A DNA stretch of 64,000 nucleotides from Salipiger sp. H15 (GCF_040409955.1 NZ_CP123384.1:62001-126000), one strand, 5' to 3'. Shown: positions 1 to 8,904, counted from the first letter of the stretch. The notes: generated from the sequence alone by a model not told the origin. A program made the numbers and translations.

Positions 1-1013
1 GCCAATTGGTTAAATCGGGGGACATCCTTGTCTCCACCGTGCGACCGAATCTGAATGCCGTTGCGGTGGTCGAAGAAGATCTCCACGGAGCGACTGCCTC
101 GACCGGGTTTTCCGTCCTTCGCCCGGACGAGAAAAGGGCAGTGTCTCGCTACATCTATCACTGGGTTCGGACACCGTCTTTCGTGGCCGACATGGTTCGG
201 AAGGCCACAGGTGCAAGCTACCCGGCCGTATCTGACAAGATTGTGGCCGAGTCCCTTTTCCCTCTCCCGCCCCTCGAGGAGCAGCGGCGGATTGCGGGGA
301 TCCTGGATGCGGCCGACGCCCTGCGCCGCCGACGCCGCGAGGCCCTCGCTCTGCTCGACACCCTCCCGGGCGCGATCTTCGCCGAGATGTTCGGAGTTCT
401 CATGACCTCGAACCGATTCCCGCGAGGGCCATTGAGGAATCTCATCGCAGGGTTCGATACTGGGAAGAACCTCGCTCCGGCTTCGGACGAGGCAGGAACC
501 AGGTACCGGGTCCTCAAGGTCAGTGCGGTAACCAAGGGCGAGTTCATAGAGTCGGAGTCGAAGCCACTCCCTGCCGAATATACTCCACCGGCATCTCATT
601 TCGTAAAGCCTGGAGACCTCTTATTTAGCCGGGCGAATACTTCGTCGTTGATTGGCGCGACCGCCATGGTGGAGAAGGTATCGAACAATATTGTGCTCCC
701 GGATAAGATCTGGCGATTCTGCGTCAACGAAGCCAAGGCCGAACCGATTTTTTTGCATTATCTATTTGGAACTCGGAAGTTTCGTGATGAAGTGTCTCAA
801 CGTGCAACGGGATCGAGTGGTTCGATGAAGAATATCTCAAAGGAAAAAGTCTTATCCATTGAAGTGGGTCAGCCACCCGTGGAAATGCAGCGCGAATTTT
901 CCCGGAGGATCAGGATTGCGCGTGGTATGCGGACGCAGGTCACAGAGCACCTCTCCGAACTCGAAAACCTGTTCGCCTCCCTCCAGTCCCGCGCCTTCGC
1001 CGGAGAGCTCTGA
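1..1013 (+). CDS. hsdS: Type I restriction-modification specificity subunit HsdS (5' end outside window)
   Basis: This subunit chooses the DNA target of a type I restriction-modification complex. The reading frame is open to the window edge, so the N-terminus is missing; the visible part begins near the end of the first target-recognition domain (SGDILVSTVRPN). A conserved segment follows (LPPLEEQRRIAGILDAAD) with an Arg-rich coiled coil, at roughly residues 88-127 of the visible part. A second recognition domain runs from about 140 to 290, and a second coiled coil ends in LQSRAFAGEL. The region at 600-850 is visibly AT-richer than the core genes, which fits a horizontally exchanged recognition domain. 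The hsdR gene follows after 15 bases; hsdM is presumably upstream of the window. Confidence 0.9.
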   Translation, partial: QLVKSGDILVSTVRPNLNAVAVVEEDLHGATASTGFSVLRPDEKRAVSRYIYHWVRTPSFVADMVRKATGASYPAVSDKIVAESLFPLPPLEEQRRIAGILDAADALRRRRREALALLDTLPGAIFAEMFGVLMTSNRFPRGPLRNLIAGFDTGKNLAPASDEAGTRYRVLKVSAVTKGEFIESESKPLPAEYTPPASHFVKPGDLLFSRANTSSLIGATAMVEKVSNNIVLPDKIWRFCVNEAKAEPIFLHYLFGTRKFRDEVSQRATGSSGSMKNISKEKVLSIEVGQPPVEMQREFSRRIRIARGMRTQVTEHLSELENLFASLQSRAFAGEL

Positions 1014-1028
1014 TCCCGGGACATCACC

Positions 1029-4000
1029 ATGACCTCCAGTAACTTTGCCCACCTCGAACGCGACTTCCCCACTGTCCATGCCGCAGCGACTTCGGCGGAG
1101 AGACTCGCTATGTCAGAGCCGGAGGCCGCGGCAATCCTGGCGGGCAAGGCGCTTGAGCTGGCGCTCGGCTGGGCCTTTGCCCATGACGCGGGTCTCACGC
1201 CTCCTGGCCAGACCGGCGCGAGCCGGATGATCAACGACCCGGACCTGCGGGGCATCATGGGCCAGAAGGTCCATGCCAAGGCCCGCTTCATCAATCTCGT
1301 CCGCAACAAATCCGCCCACGAAGGCTCGAACCTGAAGCCCGAGGGCGCACGCCAAGTGGTCGAGGAATTGCACCACGTGATGCACTGGTTCGGGCGAACA
1401 TATGGCAGGCGCCAGAAACCGCCCGAGCCGAACACCTTCGATCCGGCGCCACTGAGCGCTCGTCTGGACCTGGTCCGCGAGGCGCGGAAGCGCATCCAGT
1501 CCACGGACAAGGCGCTTGCGGCACGCACAGAGGAACTGGATGACCTCCGCGCCAGGTTCGCCACCCTTGATGAGGAGTTGAAGGCCAGACGCGCCGAGGT
1601 TGCCAAGGCCCGCGCCGATCAGTCTGCCGACCCGCACGACTACAACGAGGCCACCACCCGCCTACGCCTGATCGACCTGCTACTGGCCGAGTCCGGATGG
1701 GCTGGCCTGAAGGAAGGCCGGGATCTGGAGTACCGTGTGGAGCCGATGCCCAACGAGCGGGGCCATGGCTTTGCCGATTACGTCCTCTGGGGCGCCGACG
1801 GCCTGCCTCTGGCCGTGGTCGAGGCCAAGCGCACCCGGCGCTCTCCTTCCGAAGGGCAACAGCAGGCGAAGCTCTACGCCGACGCCTTGGAGCAGATGCA
1901 CGGCCGACGCCCGATAATCTTCTACACCAACGGCTATGAGCATTGGATCTGGGACGACGCCCGCAGCATCCCTCCCCGCCGCCTCGGCGGATTCAAGACC
2001 GCACAAGAGCTGGGCGAAATGATCGCTCGGCGGTCCGAAGCGAAGCCCTTGACCTCGCAGCAGCCGAAAGCTGCCATCGCCGGGCGCCCCTACCAGACCC
2101 GCGCCCTGACCCGCATCGCCGAGCATTTCGATGCCGGCTCGCGCAAGGCGCTTCTGGTGATGGCCACGGGCACCGGCAAGACCCGGACCGTGATCGCCTT
2201 AGTGGACATGATGGTCCGGGCTGGTTTGGTGAAGCGCGCTCTGTTCCTTTGCGACCGGATCAGCCTCGTCCGGCAGGCGCGCAATGCCTTCGCCACGCAT
2301 ATGCCGGACAGCTCCCCGGTAAACCTGGTGACCGACTCCTCCGGCACGGGTCGCGTCTATGTTTCGACATATCCGACCATGTTGAACCTGATCGACCGTG
2401 CAGATCACAACGGCCGCCGCTTCGGCCCCGGCCATTTCGATCTGGTCATCATCGATGAGGCCCACAGGTCGATTTACAAGCGCTACCGCGCGATTTTCGA
2501 GTGGTTCGACAGTTACTTGGTCGGCCTGACGGCGACGCCCCGCGACGAGGTCGATCGCGATACTTATCGGCTCTTTGATCTCGATCCGGGACATCCTACC
2601 GATTTCTACGGGCTTGAGGAGGCCTTCCACGATGACTTCCTCAAGCCCTTCGACCCGATCTCGCTGCCGACCCGCTTCATGCGCGAAGGCATCCGCTATG
2701 ACGATCTGACCGACGACGAAAAGGATCAGTGGGACGAGCTTGACTGGGGGGAGAGCGGCCGCCGCGAAGAGGTTTCCGCCGCTGAGATCAACAAATACCT
2801 CTTCAACGCTGACACCGTTGATAAGGTTCTGGCCCATGTCATGGCGCACGGGATCAAGGTCGATGGCGGCGACAAGATCGGGAAGACGATCATCTTCGCG
2901 GCCAACAAGGCCCACGCGAAGTTCATCGAAGAAAGATTCAACGCCGGCTGGCCGAACCTCGGCGGCACCTTTGCGCGCCGCATTGTTCATGGCGATAGCT
3001 ACGCGCAGAGTTTGATCGAAAGCTTCGAGGTCGCCGGCAGGGAGCCGCAGATCGCCATTTCTGTGGACATGATGGACACTGGGGTTGATGTGCCCGAGGT
3101 GGTCAACCTGGTCTTCTTCAAACTCGTGCGCTCGAAAACAAAGTTCTGGCAAATGGTCGGGCGAGGCACGCGGCTCTGCCCCGATCTCTTCGGCCCAGGT
3201 CAGGACAAGACAGAATTTCGTATCTTCGATGTCTGCGGGAACCTCGAGTTCTTCGGCGCGAACCCCGAATTGTCCGATCCACCGGTCCCGAAATCCCTGA
3301 CAGAGCGCCTGATCGAAGTCAGGCTGAAAGTTGCAGGTGCCATCGACCAATCTCTGGAAGTTCAGGGTGACAGAGTGAAAGTCGTCGCAGAGGCTCGGAT
3401 CGCGCCGATCGAGGAAATGTCCAATGTCCGCATCGGCATCGTCGACGATGTCCGCCTTTTCGTCTTGGGTCTCGACACGTCGTCCTTCGTCGTCCGCGGA
3501 CACCTGCGCGCCGTCGAAACCTGGCAGTCGGATCAGACGTCCTGGTCCAACCTCTCCGACGAGGCGAAAGACGAACTGATGGAGCTTGCAGCGCTTCCAA
3601 GCGCGCACGACCTCGGCAAAGAAGAAGCGAAAAGGTTCGACCTGCTCATGTTCGAACTCCAGCTGTGCCTGTTGGGGCGATCAGCCAAGTTGGAGACCTG
3701 CCGCCGAAAGGTCTTGGAGATAGCCACCGCGCTGTCGACCAAGATGGACATCCCGGCCGTCGCGCGGCACGGCGAGTTGATCGAGGAGATACTGACCGAA
3801 GCCTGGTGGCAGGGCCTGACGGTTCCTATCGCCGAGGTGGCGCGGCTGCGCCTTCGCGAGATCGTCCATCTTATCGATCAGACCTCCCGGGCCATCCTCT
3901 ACACCGATTTCGAGGATGACCTGGGGATTCCCGCCAGTGTCACCCTCAACCCAGCGGCAGATTTTATCGTCTTCAAGAAGAAGGCCCGTGAATTCTTGTC

Positions 4001-4463
4001 TCTCCATGGCGAGCACGTCGCGCTGCAACGATTGAAGTCGGGGCGCCCTCTCACCCAACTCGACATCTCCGAGCTCGAAAGGATGCTCTTGGAGGCGGGT
4101 ATCGGATCAGATGGCGACATCGAAAATGCGAGAAGAACCGAGGCCGCCCAGGTGCAGGGTTTTGGCGTATTCATTCGGTCTCTCGTTGGATTGGATCGCG
4201 GTGCCGCCCAACAGCACTTCGCGTCTTTCATCGCTGACGGAGCCTCCGCTGATCAGATTGAATTTGTGGGCATGGTCATCGACCATCTCACGAAAAACGG
4301 CGTGATCGATCCGGGCCTGCTCTATGAAAGTCCGTTCACCGACCTGAACCCGGATGGGCCGGACAATGTTTTCGGCGAAGCAAAGGTAGAGCCCTTCCTT
4401 TCGCAACTGCGTGCCTTGAATCGAACGGCGGTTGCCGACAGCGGAAGCGCCGAGACAGGTTAG
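1029..4463 (+). CDS. hsdR: Type I restriction enzyme motor/nuclease subunit HsdR
   Basis: This 1144-residue protein should be the translocating and cutting subunit of the type I complex. An N-terminal helical domain (about 1-130, DUF4145-like) leads into a coiled coil (145-195). A PD-(D/E)XK nuclease core follows: D250, then E265-A-K267 in VVEAKR, with Q278 downstream. The helicase motor has Walker A ATGTGKT at 379-385 and DEAH at 476-479, followed by the second RecA-like domain with QMVGRGTRL. The C-terminal third is helical and probably contacts the methylase. The start ATG lies 15 bases after the hsdS stop. The gene appears intact, so restriction activity is plausible if hsdM is present outside the window. 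Confidence 0.95.
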   Translation: MTSSNFAHLERDFPTVHAAATSAERLAMSEPEAAAILAGKALELALGWAFAHDAGLTPPGQTGASRMINDPDLRGIMGQKVHAKARFINLVRNKSAHEGSNLKPEGARQVVEELHHVMHWFGRTYGRRQKPPEPNTFDPAPLSARLDLVREARKRIQSTDKALAARTEELDDLRARFATLDEELKARRAEVAKARADQSADPHDYNEATTRLRLIDLLLAESGWAGLKEGRDLEYRVEPMPNERGHGFADYVLWGADGLPLAVVEAKRTRRSPSEGQQQAKLYADALEQMHGRRPIIFYTNGYEHWIWDDARSIPPRRLGGFKTAQELGEMIARRSEAKPLTSQQPKAAIAGRPYQTRALTRIAEHFDAGSRKALLVMATGTGKTRTVIALVDMMVRAGLVKRALFLCDRISLVRQARNAFATHMPDSSPVNLVTDSSGTGRVYVSTYPTMLNLIDRADHNGRRFGPGHFDLVIIDEAHRSIYKRYRAIFEWFDSYLVGLTATPRDEVDRDTYRLFDLDPGHPTDFYGLEEAFHDDFLKPFDPISLPTRFMREGIRYDDLTDDEKDQWDELDWGESGRREEVSAAEINKYLFNADTVDKVLAHVMAHGIKVDGGDKIGKTIIFAANKAHAKFIEERFNAGWPNLGGTFARRIVHGDSYAQSLIESFEVAGREPQIAISVDMMDTGVDVPEVVNLVFFKLVRSKTKFWQMVGRGTRLCPDLFGPGQDKTEFRIFDVCGNLEFFGANPELSDPPVPKSLTERLIEVRLKVAGAIDQSLEVQGDRVKVVAEARIAPIEEMSNVRIGIVDDVRLFVLGLDTSSFVVRGHLRAVETWQSDQTSWSNLSDEAKDELMELAALPSAHDLGKEEAKRFDLLMFELQLCLLGRSAKLETCRRKVLEIATALSTKMDIPAVARHGELIEEILTEAWWQGLTVPIAEVARLRLREIVHLIDQTSRAILYTDFEDDLGIPASVTLNPAADFIVFKKKAREFLSLHGEHVALQRLKSGRPLTQLDISELERMLLEAGIGSDGDIENARRTEAAQVQGFGVFIRSLVGLDRGAAQQHFASFIADGASADQIEFVGMVIDHLTKNGVIDPGLLYESPFTDLNPDGPDNVFGEAKVEPFLSQLRALNRTAVADSGSAETG

Positions 4464-4535
4464 CACGATGAGGATTGGGAGGTACTTGCGGAAAAGCTCG
4501 AAGAGTGACGCGGAGGCTACGCCAGGAAGAACACC

Positions 4536-5432
4536 ATGGTGTCTCTGAGAGAGCGGATCGAACGGCATCTTGCCGGGAACTGGCGAGAGGATCTCGCACC
4601 GGCCTGGCGTAGGTTCTTTGAGAACGTAGAGCCGGTCATGGATGACCTCCCTGACTGGGACGCTCCGGAAGTGTTTCCGCCGCGCCTCGCTCTGGGCCGA
4701 CCGCGCGAAGACGCAGATGAGGTTCCTTGTCGCCACATGACCCGAGCTTTCGATGACCTCATACCCGAGCGCGTCCGGGTCGTGATTATTGGCCAAGACC
4801 CCTACCCTTCTCAACCGAGAGCTACGGGACGTGCCTTCGAGGACGGAGCATGGAACGAAGCGCAACCCGCGAAAATTGCGGTCAGCCTGCGCCGCCTGCT
4901 CCAGTCCGCGGCATCTGCTTCCAGAGGTGACCTCGGAATCACCGAAGATCGCAGTGACTGGCCGTCAGTGCGTGCGGCTATCGCGGCAGGGGAACTTGCT
5001 CCCCCGGCAATGCCCGGCTTTTTCGATGCTCTGGCGTCGAGAGATGTACTGTCGGTCAATGCGGCATGGACCTTCACAAGCTCCCAACAACGAGTTCTGG
5101 ACACTCATATTCGCATCTGGAGGCCCGTCATGGAGCAGCTGCTCTTGAAGTTGCTGCGGCGCGAGGGCGACCCGCCGCTTGTGTTCCTGCTGCTCGGGCG
5201 GAAAGCGCAAGACCGGTTCCGAGAAGCTACCTGGCAGCACTTTCAAAATCATCCGGCACGAAATGTCGAACTCGTCTATTGCGCCCATCCCAAAGCATGG
5301 ACAGGGCGGACCTATTTCGAGCATGACAACCCCTTTGTCAGGATCAATGAAGCGCTGGACCGCCTTGAGTCCCCCCCAATCGAGTGGTGGCCCCGGAATC
5401 TTGCTGGACAGCGGGCGCTGGCAGTCCATTGA
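4536..5432 (+). CDS. Divergent uracil-DNA glycosylase-like protein
   Basis: The 298-residue protein aligns by eye with family-1 uracil-DNA glycosylases. GQDPYP at 86-91 matches the water-activating motif GQDPYH, with catalytic Asp at D88 and the thymine-excluding Tyr at Y90, but Pro instead of the usual His. N175 in LSVNAAW matches the uracil-binding Asn. H251 in HPKAWTGRTYF matches the catalytic His of HPSPLS. PIEWWP near the C-terminus resembles PIDWMP of E. coli Ung. It differs from housekeeping Ung by an N-terminal extension and a longer middle region. It sits 72 bases after hsdR and before a nuclease-like gene, which suggests a defence role, but activity on uracil or a modified base is inference. 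Confidence 0.8.
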   Translation: MVSLRERIERHLAGNWREDLAPAWRRFFENVEPVMDDLPDWDAPEVFPPRLALGRPREDADEVPCRHMTRAFDDLIPERVRVVIIGQDPYPSQPRATGRAFEDGAWNEAQPAKIAVSLRRLLQSAASASRGDLGITEDRSDWPSVRAAIAAGELAPPAMPGFFDALASRDVLSVNAAWTFTSSQQRVLDTHIRIWRPVMEQLLLKLLRREGDPPLVFLLLGRKAQDRFREATWQHFQNHPARNVELVYCAHPKAWTGRTYFEHDNPFVRINEALDRLESPPIEWWPRNLAGQRALAVH

Positions 5433-5835
5433 CCATGGCGGTTCCACACCCCTCGCTGGGACTCTTTCGCGGTCAGCCTGTATCTACGCAGTCCACTCCT
5501 CATCGCGCCCGCGGTCCGGCGAGTGCGACGCGTTGGCCTGCAGAAGGGGGACGCTCATCGTGCCTCTGCCAAGACGCTCTGGAACGAGGGCAGAAAAGCC
5601 CAGGAGGACAACACTTTATGGGGGTCGCACTCGCGCACTCAGGAAGTGAGGCCTCTCGGTGACCCGCTCCGCTCAAACGCCGGCGGGAGATGACCTCAAG
5701 CGGCTTGACGAGGCCCTGACAGCCGTCGTGGCAGCCATGCTTCAGCAGTCAAACCGCGCCGCCGGCACGATCATCGGCGTCGCCGCATCCAAGCTCGTCG
5801 CTGCCGGGGTCATGGCCGGGACGTTTTGCACTCGA
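5433..5835. other. Stretch without a supportable gene
   Basis: Several overlapping short frames cross this stretch on both strands. None has a recognisable motif, a convincing ribosome binding site or consistent codon use. I see no repeat, terminator or RNA gene in it. It is best read as degraded sequence inside the restriction island. Confidence 0.5.
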
Positions 5836-6180
5836 TCATATCGGCCTGCTCCGCCGGAAAAACTCTCGCAGCGCTTCCTCGTAGCGTATCACGGTCGGAC
5901 CGCTGCAACCGATACGGGTCAGAAGCTCCGAATGGAAGACAGCCCGGGAATTGAACTCGCGGTCCATCTTCAGCATCCGATCGACCATTGGCATGCTGTC
6001 GCCCATCACGTTCGACGCGTCTCGCATGAGCGATGGCACCAGCTCATTCATGCCCCGCGCAAAATCGTCGAAGGCGGACACCTGCACCGGAAACTGGTCT
6101 GCGACATAGCTCTCCCAGATTTCGTATTTCTGGAAGGGAATGTAGGAGTATTCCGGGCCACCCGATCGTGGAGGGACAGG
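5836..6180 (-). pseudogene. Probable 3' remnant of an unidentified gene
   Basis: The minus-strand frame is open from a stop at 6181-6183 down to the stop at 5836-5838. It reads like natural protein: aromatic-rich PEYSYIPFQKYEIWESYVA, then a charged helical part and RYEEALREFFRRSRPI at the end. The amino acid mix looks much more protein-like than the frame on the plus strand, which is Arg/His-rich. No good ATG start exists: the only start inside is a GTG at 6085-6087, which would drop the best-looking N-terminal part. I read it as the tail of a larger gene whose 5' part was lost when the island was rearranged. I do not recognise the family. Confidence 0.45.
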
Positions 6181-6271
6181 TCACTCCATTCCCGTAAGGG
6201 TCCGCGACGGAAGCAATTGCTCTCTGCCGGGCGTCATGCTCTGTCGAAGGCGCACAAGAAAGGCCGTCGCC

Positions 6272-6925
6272 ATGAAGCCGAATTTTCACCAGTTGGTTGA
6301 AGGCGCCCTCTGTGCGGTTGCGACCGAAGAGCCGATCTTCCAGTCGGAGGCCAGCCTGCAGCGCGCCCTGGCATCGCAGCTCAAGACCATGACGCCGCTC
6401 CTCGATGTCCAGACGGAAGTGCGCCTCTTCGATAACCGAAATACATCCGCAGACATCGTGTTGGGTTTCCGTGGCTGGAAGCATGTCGTTGAGCTGAAAT
6501 ACCCCAAGCAAAAGCTGCTCTGGACGGCACCGGACGGCGAGATCTTTGACCTCCGTTTCGGAGCCAATGACCTATACCGTCATGGCATCCTGATGAAGAT
6601 CGCCCGCGTCGAGGAATTTATCGCCGCGCTGCCCCAAACGACGGGAAGCGTAGTCGCGCTCACCAATACCGCTGCCCTTTGGAAGACGCCGAAGCCCACC
6701 GGATGCGATGCGGAGTTCAACCTCGGTGATGGCGCCCTGGTGACTGGAGACCTCGACTGGGCGCCCCACACCGCAGAAAAGATCGTCGCGAGCTATGGGC
6801 GGGTCCCCGCCTTCCGCGGAAGATATCTCGCCCGATGGTCACCCTACTCCGACTTCCACGTGAAGAATGGCGAGTTCCGTTACCTTGCCGTGTCCATCGT
6901 TGATGGCTCAGAAGAGACATCGTGA
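6272..6925 (+). CDS. Putative PD-(D/E)XK nuclease-like protein
   Basis: This 217-residue protein has no family I can name. Its N-terminal half carries a pattern typical of PD-(D/E)XK nucleases: a helix with E25, D61 in SADIVLGF, and E74-L-K76 in VVELKYP. That is the D...ExK metal and catalytic set on two adjacent strands. The second half is rich in aromatic residues and may be a specificity or accessory domain. The ATG at 6272 was chosen because the frame upstream is Arg-rich and unlikely to be coding. It follows the UDG-like gene and relic in the same orientation as hsdS/hsdR, so it may be part of the defence block. Nuclease activity is inferred from motif only. Confidence 0.6.
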   Translation: MKPNFHQLVEGALCAVATEEPIFQSEASLQRALASQLKTMTPLLDVQTEVRLFDNRNTSADIVLGFRGWKHVVELKYPKQKLLWTAPDGEIFDLRFGANDLYRHGILMKIARVEEFIAALPQTTGSVVALTNTAALWKTPKPTGCDAEFNLGDGALVTGDLDWAPHTAEKIVASYGRVPAFRGRYLARWSPYSDFHVKNGEFRYLAVSIVDGSEETS

Positions 6926-7153
6926 CAAGGGACGCAGGGGCAATCATGCACCTGCTCCAGAATTCCTTGATCGTCTCGGCGACGCTGTCGATGACCGCTT
7001 GCCCCTTGGCGCAAATCCGGGCACGATCCTTGGCACATCGCGGACTCGCAGAAGAGTCGCACAGAATGACGTCAATGAATTCAATGCCTTAGAGGCAAAC
7101 CTCCGGCCCCTACCGCCGGAGCCAACTTCCCTCAAAAGAGGTTGGCAAGAACG

Positions 7154-7185
7154 AAAAAAGGCGCTCCTTCGGGAGCGCCTTTTTT
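7154..7185. terminator. Intrinsic terminator, usable in both directions
   Basis: A perfect 14-base-pair stem (AAAAAAGGCGCTCC with its complement) closes on a TTCG tetraloop. Its outer part forms an A-run and a T-run, so either strand would give a hairpin followed by U residues. It ends transcription from the restriction block. Confidence 0.9.
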
Positions 7186-7391
7186 CTTTGGCTCATCCTA
7201 GTTTAACATCTAAATCGCGCCATCCACGAATGACATTGGACCGCTCTGCGGCCTGGGCAGCAGCGTCTCGGCCGATATTGCCATTAGCCTTGGCGCGGCT
7301 CCTCTTCGCCCCCTGCCTCGAACCTTGCAGAAACCCGGCCCATCACGCTCAGGATCATTCGCACCGAGGTGAATCAATTTTGTGGATTTTT

Positions 7392-7411
7392 TGTGTACCT
7401 TGTAGTACACA
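7392..7411. promoter_or_regulatory. Perfect inverted repeat, probable operator of the HTH gene
   Basis: TGTGTAC and GTACACA are exact complements separated by six bases (CTTGTA). The right arm ends only six bases before the ATG of the HTH regulator at 7418, so a bound protein would block transcription or translation initiation. The most economical reading is autoregulation by that regulator. Confidence 0.65.
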
Positions 7412-7417
7412 CTCCAC

Positions 7418-7771
7418 ATGACAGAGTTCGGATCATACCTCCGCGAACGCCGCGAGGCCCTGGGCGAGACGGACAGGACCATGTCCCTCCGGCAGGTCGC
7501 GCTGCGCATCGGCGTCGAGCCGGCCTTCCTCAGCAAGGTCGAGCGGGGCCTCACCCCGCCGCCGTCCGAGGCCAAGATCGTCGCGCTCGCCGAGGTGCTC
7601 GGAGAGGATCCGGACCTGCTGCTCGCCATGGCCGGAAAGGTCTCGTCGGATCTCCTGCAGATCATCCGCAAGCGCCCCCGGCTCTTCGGCGAGCTCCTGA
7701 GACAACTCAAGGAACAGCCCGATCATGCAATTCTGAAGGTCGTCCGGCAGGTGTCGGACGGCGACTGGTAG
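7418..7771 (+). CDS. XRE-family helix-turn-helix transcriptional regulator
   Basis: This 117-residue protein has a Cro/C1-type helix-turn-helix in the N-terminal half. The first helix contains LRERREALG, the second MSLRQVALRIGV and the recognition helix EPAFLSKVERG, followed by SEAKIVALAEVLG. The C-terminal 45 residues are helical, basic and probably mediate dimerisation or contact with the neighbouring protein. The start ATG lies directly behind the perfect inverted repeat at 7392-7411. The next gene starts nine bases after the stop, so the two are almost certainly one operon. The target is likely its own promoter. Confidence 0.88.
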   Translation: MTEFGSYLRERREALGETDRTMSLRQVALRIGVEPAFLSKVERGLTPPPSEAKIVALAEVLGEDPDLLLAMAGKVSSDLLQIIRKRPRLFGELLRQLKEQPDHAILKVVRQVSDGDW

Positions 7772-7780
7772 GAGGTACTG

Positions 7781-8782
7781 ATGATTTCTCTCGAAAACGA
7801 CAGGCTTGAGATCCGCTTCCCGAACATCGCGATCGACGCGGGGATCCACATCGATTTCCAGCGCACGTTGCGCATCCCCGATGACGGCCGCGACCACTTC
7901 CTGCCGCCCGGGCTCGGGCGTTTCCCGCTGCGCCACGTCGAGGATTGCGCGCTCGGCGGCCTCGAGCACCGCAAGGCGCGCGGCGGCATCGTCATGCCGA
8001 TCTTCCAGACCGACGCACTCTGGCTCAACTTCGGCAGCTTCGGCGGCCTCTACCCGAAACTGCCCGTGGCTCTGAAGATCGGCGCGGGCAAGATCAATGC
8101 CGTCTCGGGGCTCAGGTGGGCCGAGGGCCTGTCGCAGGACCCGCAGGACTACGTGGTGCTGCCGGGACAGCCGTGGCTCGACGGGTTCAACACCGGCAGG
8201 CGCACCGTGCGCCAGTTCGTCGCCGCACCGCTCGGCGAGGGCTACACGGTCGAGGAGCAGATCGACCCGCAGAGCGACGTCGGCGGGCTGCAGATCGAGG
8301 CGATCCCGATGAAGAAGTCGCGCTATGCCGAGCTGATCGAGCGGTACAACCGCGAGGAGCGGGAGATACGTTATTGCCTGAGGGCATGCGCCAGCTCCGC
8401 GGAGATGGGCCTCGGCATGGGCGGCTCGATGCGCCAGGAGATCCAAGAGGACGAGTACGGGCTTGATGCCTGGGATCTCGAGAACCGCCAGCGCTGCTTC
8501 GTCATGCTCGCCAACGCGCAGCAATGGATGGCGATGACGGGAGAGGCGCCGCCGCTCTCGCCGATCTCGGCGCGCGAATACTCCAAGGCCGGCCTGCCCT
8601 GGTTCGACTATTACGACGGCGACCGGAAGGCCATCGAGGGCGCAAGGGCGCTTGGACGCATCAAGACGGTGAAGACCCTGTCGCAGCGCCTCCGCGCCGG
8701 GATCTGGCCCGAGGACGGGCCCTTGCCCGCCCCGAAGGTGAAGACGATCAGCCCCCACAAGGTCAAGGACGGGTCCTGGTAA
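7781..8782 (+). CDS. Conserved protein of unknown function paired with HTH regulator
   Basis: This 333-residue protein resembles a conserved family I remember from varied bacteria but cannot name. Characteristic segments are INAVSG (105-110), QDYVVLPGQPWLDGF (122-136), RQFVAAPLGEGYTVEEQ (144-160) and GLGMGGSMRQEI (210-221). The protein is soluble, with no signal peptide or membrane segment, and no catalytic motif I can assign. The C-terminal 80 residues are basic and look like an added region. It is expressed behind the XRE-type regulator with a nine-base gap and a GGAGG ribosome binding site. A stress- or defence-linked role is possible, but nothing in the sequence proves it. Confidence 0.7.
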   Translation: MISLENDRLEIRFPNIAIDAGIHIDFQRTLRIPDDGRDHFLPPGLGRFPLRHVEDCALGGLEHRKARGGIVMPIFQTDALWLNFGSFGGLYPKLPVALKIGAGKINAVSGLRWAEGLSQDPQDYVVLPGQPWLDGFNTGRRTVRQFVAAPLGEGYTVEEQIDPQSDVGGLQIEAIPMKKSRYAELIERYNREEREIRYCLRACASSAEMGLGMGGSMRQEIQEDEYGLDAWDLENRQRCFVMLANAQQWMAMTGEAPPLSPISAREYSKAGLPWFDYYDGDRKAIEGARALGRIKTVKTLSQRLRAGIWPEDGPLPAPKVKTISPHKVKDGSW

Positions 8783-8904
8783 CACGCCCGTCACGGAGAA
8801 GGACGGTCAGGCGCAGCCCTTCATGCGCGGCGTAAGGGACGATGCCGGGCAGGCCACCGGCGCCAGGACCGAAGCTTCTTCGCCAAGGCGCTGCGGCGAC
8901 GCGG

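Larger units (their letters stand above)
6926..7417. other. Intergenic stretch with terminator and operator
   Basis: No gene is supportable here. The stretch holds a strong intrinsic terminator at 7154-7185 and the inverted repeat before the next gene at 7392-7411. A short minus-strand frame near 6940-7080 (contains DSVAETIKEFW) reads slightly protein-like but lacks a start and is too short to call. This stretch probably marks the right end of the restriction island. Confidence 0.5.

Noticed and set aside
5659..6300. Plus-strand frame of 213 codons in the restriction island
   Set aside because: Its second half is the Arg/His-rich antisense of the protein-like relic at 5836-6180, it has no ribosome binding site, and it overlaps the start of the nuclease-like gene.
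6867..7421. Plus-strand frame of 184 codons after the nuclease-like gene
   Set aside because: It runs straight through the intrinsic terminator and the operator, so it cannot be a functional gene.
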